Assembly (NCBI GenBank): GCA_020536535.1
Contig: JAHLWZ010000847.1
Coordinates: 1-64,000 of the forward strand
Direction of reading: 5' to 3'
DNA length: 64,000 bases
DNA from: Pelomyxa schiedti
Lineage: Eukaryota; Evosea; Pelobiontida; Pelomyxidae
The first letter of the stretch is position 1. The number at the start of each line of letters is the position of its first letter. Positions 56,501-64,000 of this stretch are shown piece after piece. The translations under genes were made by a program, and so were the position numbers. The notes beneath the pieces are model-generated. The model did no database searches, was not told the origin of the DNA, and saw nothing but the letters and a program-made list of their open reading frames with translations.

Positions 56501-59500
56501 TCTCTTCACCACTTGTAAATGTATCTTTCAGGGGATTTTCCTATAACTGTATTGGAACACATCTTCTTTTCACAACTTATTTCCTTAGCCCCACGGATTT
56601 TTTCTACTACTTCTGTGGATACTATTGGAGGTTATGTTTATATTAAAGGAGACAACTTTGGCCCAGCTGGAACAACTGTAAATGTCACGATTGGCAACAA
56701 AATGTGCTCTAATGCAAGTGTTGTTACCGCTCACACAATAATTGGCTGTTTGATGCCTCCCTCTGTTGGGGGCTCCCTTGATGTTGGGGTGAATATTCCT
56801 ATTGTCCCTTCACATTCACAGGAAGCACATGCACCAATCTTCTACTTCAATGGTAATGAGCTTCTTTTTTTGTTTCTCTGATCTCATCTCCAACAGATCC
56901 TGAAATAACGGCAGTTTCCTCCGCAGACACAGATGGACACTCGAGAGTTACTATTTACGGGAAAAATTTTGGTCCTGCAAGTGCCAGTGGTGTGAAGTTT
57001 TCAATTTTTGTGTGTCTGGATAGCAGTACCTGCTCCGAGTGTCTCAATACCTCAGTTGTTGATCACAACCATCTACAGTGTTTTCCTCCTGTAGGAGTAG
57101 GAAAGGAGTATAAATTGCTCTTGAACCTCACAACAGTAAATGGAGGTTGGGTTCAGTCTGCAGAATATGATCTTTTTGATTATAAAGGTATTCTTTCATT
57201 TTAAAGATGTGTACATTTAGGAAAATAGATCCGCTCATTCATAATGTGTCTCACCCAAGCACTACCGGAGGAAACATCACCATATATGGGGAAAACTTTG
57301 GCCCGACTGGCACTCCAATTGCAATTCATATTGGGAGTGTGCAATGTGAAGGAGCACATATTAGCCTATCACACTTTGAAGCTAGTTGCGAAATATCTGA
57401 GGGTATTGGAGGGCCAAAAGAGGTTTATTTTGAGATTCTTCCTACAACCGAACATGCAACTAGTGTTTCTTCGAATTCATTTTTTTACAAGGGTAAGTTG
57501 ACGGATTTTGTTTTGTAAGCTAATCGTTGCCCATTAGCTCCAATTATTCTGTCAGCAAAAACAGCAAGTGGTGGAGGACAAACGGAAATAAGTGGGAGTA
57601 ATTTTGGTCCAACTGATACTCCCATTACAGTAACAATTGGGGGACAAACTTGTTTTTCTCCTATGGTCAAGACTGCCCATTCAAAAATTGAGTGTACTGT
57701 TCCCACTGGTGCCGGAGTTAAGAAGGTTATCACTGTTACAGTCCCTTCAGGCTCAACAACACAGTTCTCAAGTGCCGCTCTATTCAACTACACAGGTCTA
57801 TTCAAGATACAGTTGGTTCCATTAACTTTTTTTTCAGCCCCCAAGATTTCAACAGTGCCACTTGTGCCTACACTTGGGGGACTTATCCATATTCAAGTAT
57901 TGACTCTGTCTTTTTTTTTTTTTGAATTAAAACACGAAGGGGTCCGACCTTGGAGCGCCATTCAACTCCATTTCTGTGTTTATCGACAGTACAAAGTCCT
58001 ATTATGCAGCAATTATCAATAGTAGTACTATTCTAGCCGGGGTTCCTCCTGGTTCAGGGACAAATCATTGGGTTTATGTGTGCATTGAATCAATATGCAC
58101 ATCTGCCGCTCTTCTTAGTTTTCAATGTAATCTCTCCACCTTGTAAGTACTCGATTATCCAAGTTAAGTTTCCCTTTAGCGCCAGTGTTCACATCTTCTA
58201 CTGGCGCCTCGACTGATGGTTCTGCCTTCACCACACTCCATGGATCCAACTTCGGTCCGATTGGCACTGTGGTGAGTGTCTATTTCCCATCGAAGGGTTC
58301 CTACTGCTTGAATGCAACAGTATCTGTGCAGCACACACAAATTAAGTGCCGTCCTCCTCCTGGTGTTGGCTTGGACAATACTATATTAATCACTGTTGGA
58401 AACACTGGAAGTGCATTATCTACAGTTAGCAATGGGTTCTCATATGATCGTAAGCAAAGAATTTTTTTTTTTGGCACCCAACCTTCACTCAGCTCCAGCA
58501 CTGTCATTTGCAACTCCAGCTGATACTGTTGGGGGTATAATTACTATTTGTGGGTCCAACTTTGGTGACCTTGGAACCAATGTGACCGTGATAATTGGCC
58601 TAGCTGAATGTGAAGGAGCCAAAGTTTCACTTGCACATAAGCAAATCCAGTGCTCAGCACCAGCAGGGGTTGGCAAGAACTTGAAGGTTACACTTAATGT
58701 TCCTCAGACTGGTTATTTATCTACTTATTCCAACATCTTTTCTTATAATCGTATGTATTTTTTTCCTATGACTGAAAGTTGACATCGAAAAAGCCCCAGT
58801 TGTTACCTCTGCTTCTGAGGTTAAAAACGGGATGTACAACATCTCAATTTTTGGGAAAAACTTTGGAACTTCCATCAGTGTTGCCGTAATGATATCCGGG
58901 AAACCCTGCACAGTGACAAGTGTCTCTCAAACGGAAATCAAATGCATTGCACCCCCTGGCTCAGGGCCTTGCCGACCAGTGATCGTCACAGTACCTGCTG
59001 GTGTAAATGCCCAGTCCAGTATGGAAGCTTATGTGCTAAATTATACTGGTAGCACCATAGATGTAGTTTTTCACTGATTTGTTATCAAAGGTCCTGGATT
59101 TTCTAATGCCAGCACCACCACAACTGAAGGTGGTCTGACAACTATATATGGACAGAACCTGGGGGCTGTCGGTGACAGTTTGATAGTGAAAATTGACAAT
59201 AAGTTGTGTGCCAATGCCACCGTTACGAAGCTCAACTCAGAAGTTCAATGCGTTGCTCCACAAGGAGCTGGCAAAAACTTGATTGTGCATGCGACACTAG
59301 TTGATGGGACATTCCTCACAGAGGCCCCTGTATTCTCTTATATGCGTATGCATAGATTGCGTTCTTCGTTTCTGTTGGCTGATTTTCTTCAGCACCAACA
59401 GTGTCATCTATCTCGCATTCCGACACAATTGGGGAGGAAATCTCTCTAGTAGGAACGAATTTCGGTCCTGTGGGAACCAACATTAGTGTAATGATTGACC

Positions 59501-62500
59501 ATTTGGGGTGCTCAGAGGCATATATCACAAAGAGTCATCAAGAAATTACTTGTGTGGCCCCCGCTGGTGCAGGTATAGCTTCGGAATTACTTGTAATTTA
59601 CAAACTGACACAAAAAGGTTCAAATATCCCAACAACTGTGTGCATCCCCACTACTAATCCACAGTGTATTCATCTTTCTTTCTCTTACAATGGTTCGTTT
59701 CCCATCGGCTTGTCTTTTCTTTGAAAAAACTACAAAAAAAAAAAGCTCCTTCAATCAGTACTGTCACACCTGTTTCCACTGCTGGCGGGAATGTTACTAT
59801 AACTGTATTCCATCTCTTGATAGATCAGCGTGTTTGTTTATAGTAGTTTAGGGAAACAATTTTGGACCTGGTGGTTCATATCTTGTGGATACTTCAACAG
59901 ATGGAACTACATGGCTTCACTCAGAGCAAATTAGCCACACTATTGTAAAGGCGTTAGTGGCACCTGGCTGTGGTAAAGGCCGGAACATCACAATTCGTGT
60001 TGTGGATCAAACAAGTGTGCCTGCCCATTTCAACTATTCAGGTATGCCATCCCCAACTCTTGTGCCTTTCTGACTCCTAGAAAGCTCCTACAATATTATC
60101 TACTTCCTCTCCAAGCACGAGAGGGGGTATTCTGACACTAACAGGCATAAACTTTGGCATTTCTGGCACTCATGTAATTGTTAATATTGGAAAGCAACCT
60201 TGTTCGACAGCAACGGTTGCAGTTCCCCACACGGAGATAACATGCACAGCACCCTCCGGCACTGGCGTTGTACAAGGAACTCTATTAGTTCCAGATGACC
60301 TGCGTTTCAGTCAGAGTACTTCTTTCCAAATGACATATGCAGGTATTTCAAGATTTGAGTACTCCCTTTCTAATTTTGATAATTTAGTGCCTGAGATCTA
60401 CGTCATGACTCCCACACACACGCAAGGCGGTACAACTGAAATATATGGAGATAACTTTGGCCCTGTTGGAACTCCAGTTTCAGTGGCCATCAATGGAGCA
60501 TCTTGTTTGAATCCTAAAGTCGAAGTGAACCACACCAAGATTACGTGTACTGTGCAGCCTGGGTGTGGTACAACTTTGTCTGTTAAGATAAATGTTTCTT
60601 CCATATATTCTTTTACATCAATATTCTCCTTTGCAGGTTTCTCATTTCCTACCTCCTGTCTTCTCACCTTCCTGTAGGACCTTCAATAATAAATGCCACT
60701 GCAGTTAATACCAGTGGAACAGAGGAAACCCTTATAACAGGCATAAACTTTGGGCCGCAGAATGACTCTGTTTCTGTGTTGATTGGGGGAGTTAACTGTA
60801 CGGAGGCACAAGTTATTAGACCTCATCAGACAGTGTCCTGTTACCCACCACCTGGTGTTGGAGCCAATCTATCAGTTGAATTGTGCGTCCACTGCAACGG
60901 TTTGCAATGTACCTCAGCACCTGTATTTCGTTACAGAGGTAAATCACGGTCCAAACTGTATGCTTACTTGCACTTAGAACCTGTCATAAAATATGTCCCC
61001 CCTGTGCCAACACAGGGGCAATGGATAACAGTGCTGGTTTGTTTTCTTTGGCTTTCTTTTTTCTTTTTATGAGGTTGTGCTAGGGTGATTTCTTTGGCAC
61101 CATAAACAGTATTGTAACATGTGCCACAAACCCCAGTGGACCAACACCAGCACAGTGGCTAAATAATACAGCTCTTAACTGCTCTATTGGTGAAGGACTT
61201 GGGACTGGTCTTGTTGCGGTTTGTATTGCAGGGCAATGCAGTAACTCATTCATTTTCCATTATCAAGGCGAGTACAACCGTAAAGTATTTACTCTAATTA
61301 TCATAAAAGCTCCTACCATTGATAGCATTCCATCTCCCAGTACCAATGACTCACTGCTGACAATTTTTGGAAACAACTTTGGACCCGATAATACAATCCC
61401 ATCAGTTTTCATATGCAAGGATGAATTGTGTACTTTGGCTTGTAAGAATGCAACTGTGTCCGTCAAGCACACCGTCATAACATGTCAGCTTCCTGTCAGT
61501 GTAGGGGCAGGTTATATTGTGAACGTTACCGTTGGTGGGCTTTATGGACTTGGGACCTTTTCGTTTAAAAGTACCTGGCTAATCTATTTTCCTGTCGTTT
61601 TCTAATTAATTTACCCCAGGCCCACTTATTCATAGCGCCACCTCTACCAATACCACTGGCGGTACTACAACCATTTTAGGAGAAAATTTTGGCCCAGAAA
61701 ACACAACAATCATGGTGCTCTTGAACGCAGTTTCTTGTTTACACCCTGTTGTTCATTCACACAATCATATTACCTGTGAAGTACAACCAGGGTATGGTGC
61801 ACTTCTAAACGTTGTGGTTATTGCACCCCTTGGTGAATATCATCAGAATGGGTCTGCTCCAGTTTTTTGCTATAACGGTAATTCCACGATATGAATTCCT
61901 AAGAGCTGATTTTTTTAGCTCCTTCTATTGTTTCCATGACTCCCACCCCCACCAGTGGGGGTATCGCCACCGTTTACGGAAACAATTTTGGACCCTCTGG
62001 GAGTCCCGCCATTGTTACTGTATCAAACTTTTCATGCAGCAACGTAACAGTTATAAATCACACTCAACTGAAGTGCAATGTCCCTCCTGGTTGTGGGGGT
62101 ACTAATACTATGGTTGTGTGCCTCCCTGATACCTCGAACTGTGGCTCGCCATCCCTTTTTCTTTACATAAGTATTGTCTTGTATCTTTTATTTTAAGAAT
62201 CATGTATTTAGGTCCTACAATTGTCAATATGTCTCTCCCCCCAACTAATGGAAGTTGCTCAATCCAAATTACTGTACACCACTTTTCTATATACAATGTT
62301 TACACAATTAGGGATCGAATTTTGGGTTGCCTCTTTGTACTGTTTCTGCCATAGTGGATGGATACAGCCAATCAGCAACCATTTTATCACATACCACGCT
62401 TTCTGTATGTGTTCCTGTTGGAAGTGGCTCAGGACATCTTATTCAAGTAGTTGTTCAGAACCTAGGGAGCAATTTGCTTACTTTTTCATATCATGGTTTA

Positions 62501-64000
62501 CAACTTACTTTCCCCAAACTTACTGAGTGTTATTTCAGTTCCAGAGATAAACCGAATCGAGTCTGTGAAGACAAGTGGTGGCAAGTTGACAATTTTTGGT
62601 ACGAACTTCGGACCTCTTGGGACACCTGTACTTGTTTCTTTGGAGGGGCTGGGAGTGCAGTGCTCACATACACCAAAATGCATTTGTTCCAACGCATCTA
62701 TTTCTATTGCCCACACCGAGATATCTTGTTCTGCACCTCCTGGTGTTGGAGGGGACCACACCATTAATATTACCATCCCCGCAAATAATTATGGATTGAG
62801 CACCAGTAGCAATATTTTTGCGTATTCAAGTTTGTCTCTATGCCTTTACCTTTTTCCTAATCTCTCATAGGCCCTATTGTGACATCAACCTCACCAACAA
62901 GTACTACAGGTGGCATAACTGTGATTGAAGGGGACAACTTTGGCTTGTCCAATACCACTATCGCCGTCTATTTATTTGTACTGGGAAACTACTCCCGGTG
63001 TACTGATCTTTCAGTCTCCATTCCCCATTTGGAACTGCAGTGCAGGATGCCAGAGGGCTATGGAGAAAATTTGCCACTAAAAATTACTATTCTAGAAGGA
63101 TACCCAGGCTCTCAATCTGTGGATGCATCATTTTCCTACCAAGGTTTTTTGCCACCTCTTTCAATTTTTTTCTCATATATTTCCAGCGCCAGTTGTTTTA
63201 AGTTCAACACAAACCAATACAACTGGAGGCATCGTTCAGATAACTGGGGTGAACTTTGGTCCCCTGGCACTGACAGACATCACAGTGACAATTGCTGGAA
63301 CAAAGTGCAAGAATCCAAATGTCTCCGTTGCTCACACACAAGTCACTTGCACGGCCGATAAAGGAGCAGGGGCACAGCAATTGATTGAAGTTACAGTACC
63401 TGCAGGAAGTAATCAACAAGGGAGGGCCTATGTTTTTAGCTATTTCCGTGCGTTTTGCTTTCCACAGTTCGAACTCCCCATGTAATGTTACATAGGTCCC
63501 CAAATTACCTATGTGCCACCAGTACCTACTACAGCCAGCAAGCCTGTCCACCTCATTCAGGTCTCTATTCTCAATCTAGTGTCTCCTTACTAAGCCTGTA
63601 GGGGGTGAACTTTTCTCCTTTTAATAATATTTCTGCACTCGTTGTTATTGAGGGAATTACTACGGTTGCTACATGGGATAGTGCAACTAGTATCTATGCC
63701 TCATTCCCTGAAGGAGTGGGTGCCAATCTTTCACTTACAGTCACTGTGGCCAATCAAACAAGCGACAACTTCCTATGGAATTACCAACGTATGACTTCAT
63801 TTTTTCTCCCTTTTCTCATCCCAGACAGCACCTGTTATTGAGTTTGTTAGTGAAGCCCCTGATGAGAACCAAGTTGGAATAACTATTGGTGGTAGTGCCT
63901 TTGGCAAGCAAGGTGACAACATCTTTGTCTTTCTAGATTCAGTGCCTTCTGTTGCATGCAGTAATGTGGAAGTTACTATCCCTGATGTACTACTGTGGTG
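53551..64000 (+). CDS. giant IPT/TIG-repeat surface protein, partial
   Basis: Starts at ATG 53551 and is still open at the window end, so the membrane anchor is not visible. A signal peptide is clear (LVVLLRAAIVCLCCCATASH). Exon 1 ends at GCIKYYGYLQ and splices to LSSGRPEIKQLRLDLSTTSS, which aligns with SQLTSGSALKTLQFKV of the minus-strand gene; TLTAGENYC also matches GPDSGENFF there. About 31 IPT/TIG domains follow from 54424 on, each reading GxNFGPxGTxxxVxI....C and C.PPxGxG. The first unit (EGSWLDECTDVFIG) is the most divergent, as is the first unit of the sister gene, supporting descent from one ancestor. Phase-1 introns of 40-60 nt separate the units. Likely a cell-surface adhesion or recognition protein; no enzymatic domain is seen. 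Confidence 0.85.
54424..64000 (+). repeat. IPT/TIG domain array, right gene (about 31 units in window)
   Basis: Approximate unit starts: 54424, 54781, 55089, 55397, 55677, 55969, 56300, 56590, 56897, 57222, 57538, 57838, 58182, 58490, 58784, 59093, 59393, 59746, 60081, 60389, 60680, 60980, 61310, 61619, 61919, 62212, 62540, 62872, 63186, 63497 and 63827 (cut by the window). Junctions checked after FYFN (56853), FFYK (57492), FNYT (57795) and SYD (58449) all leave one base of the next codon, so these exons are phase 1-1. A few units (57838, 59746, 60980, 62212, 63497) carry an extra intron inside the domain. Confidence 0.85.

Noticed and set aside
63460-63480. tRNA B-box-like GTTCGAACTCCC
   Set aside because: It lies at a TIG exon/intron border with no A box or cloverleaf around it. 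I saw no convincing tRNA gene in the window.

Overview
This is nuclear DNA from a compact, intron-rich unicellular eukaryote. Almost every gene is cut by very small GT..AG introns, mostly 39-60 nt. Codon phase stays intact across every splice junction I checked, so most gene models below are internally consistent. The gene set (Ena/VASP, TKL kinase, Ras, gamma-tubulin, RAE1, INO1, IPT/TIG-repeat receptors, and no plant or fungal features) fits a free-living amoebozoan best, possibly Archamoebae. That placement is inference; a holozoan relative is not excluded.

Layout. 1-2.5 kb: a small hypothetical gene and a GT-rich minisatellite block. 2.5-4.3 kb: class III aminotransferase. 4.4-7.1 kb: two tandem intronless paralogues of an unknown family. 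7.3-8.5 kb: wreck of a Ty3/gypsy-type integrase. 8.7-10.9 kb: gamma-tubulin with a large low-complexity insert. 10.9-13.8 kb: gene-poor, with a 389-bp tandem duplication. 13.8-21.1 kb: Cache-like membrane protein, a GC-rich ankyrin-like protein, ribosomal P0, and a secreted S33 peptidase. 21.3-27 kb: a His/Gly/Pro-rich coiled-coil protein converging on an Ena/VASP homologue. 27.3-32.3 kb: aldo-keto reductase, a WW-WW-WW-Ras fusion and a type I membrane protein. 32.5-38.9 kb: SLC49-like transporter, inositol-3-phosphate synthase and mRNA export factor RAE1. 38.9-40.3 kb: TKL kinase.

40.8-64 kb is the most striking part: two giant paralogous cell-surface proteins transcribed divergently from a 282-bp intergenic region. 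Each has an N-terminal hydrophobic leader and a shared N-terminal domain, then more than 30 IPT/TIG domains, roughly one per exon, with phase-1 introns wherever I checked. The left gene ends in one transmembrane helix and a short tail; the right one runs off the window. The architecture and head-to-head order resemble the TgrB1/TgrC1 allorecognition pair of Dictyostelium, and a TKL kinase lies just downstream of the left gene. A self-recognition or adhesion role is an inference worth testing.

The other unusual gene is a single protein with three WW domains fused to a prenylatable Ras-type GTPase that has an altered G4 motif (SKCD).
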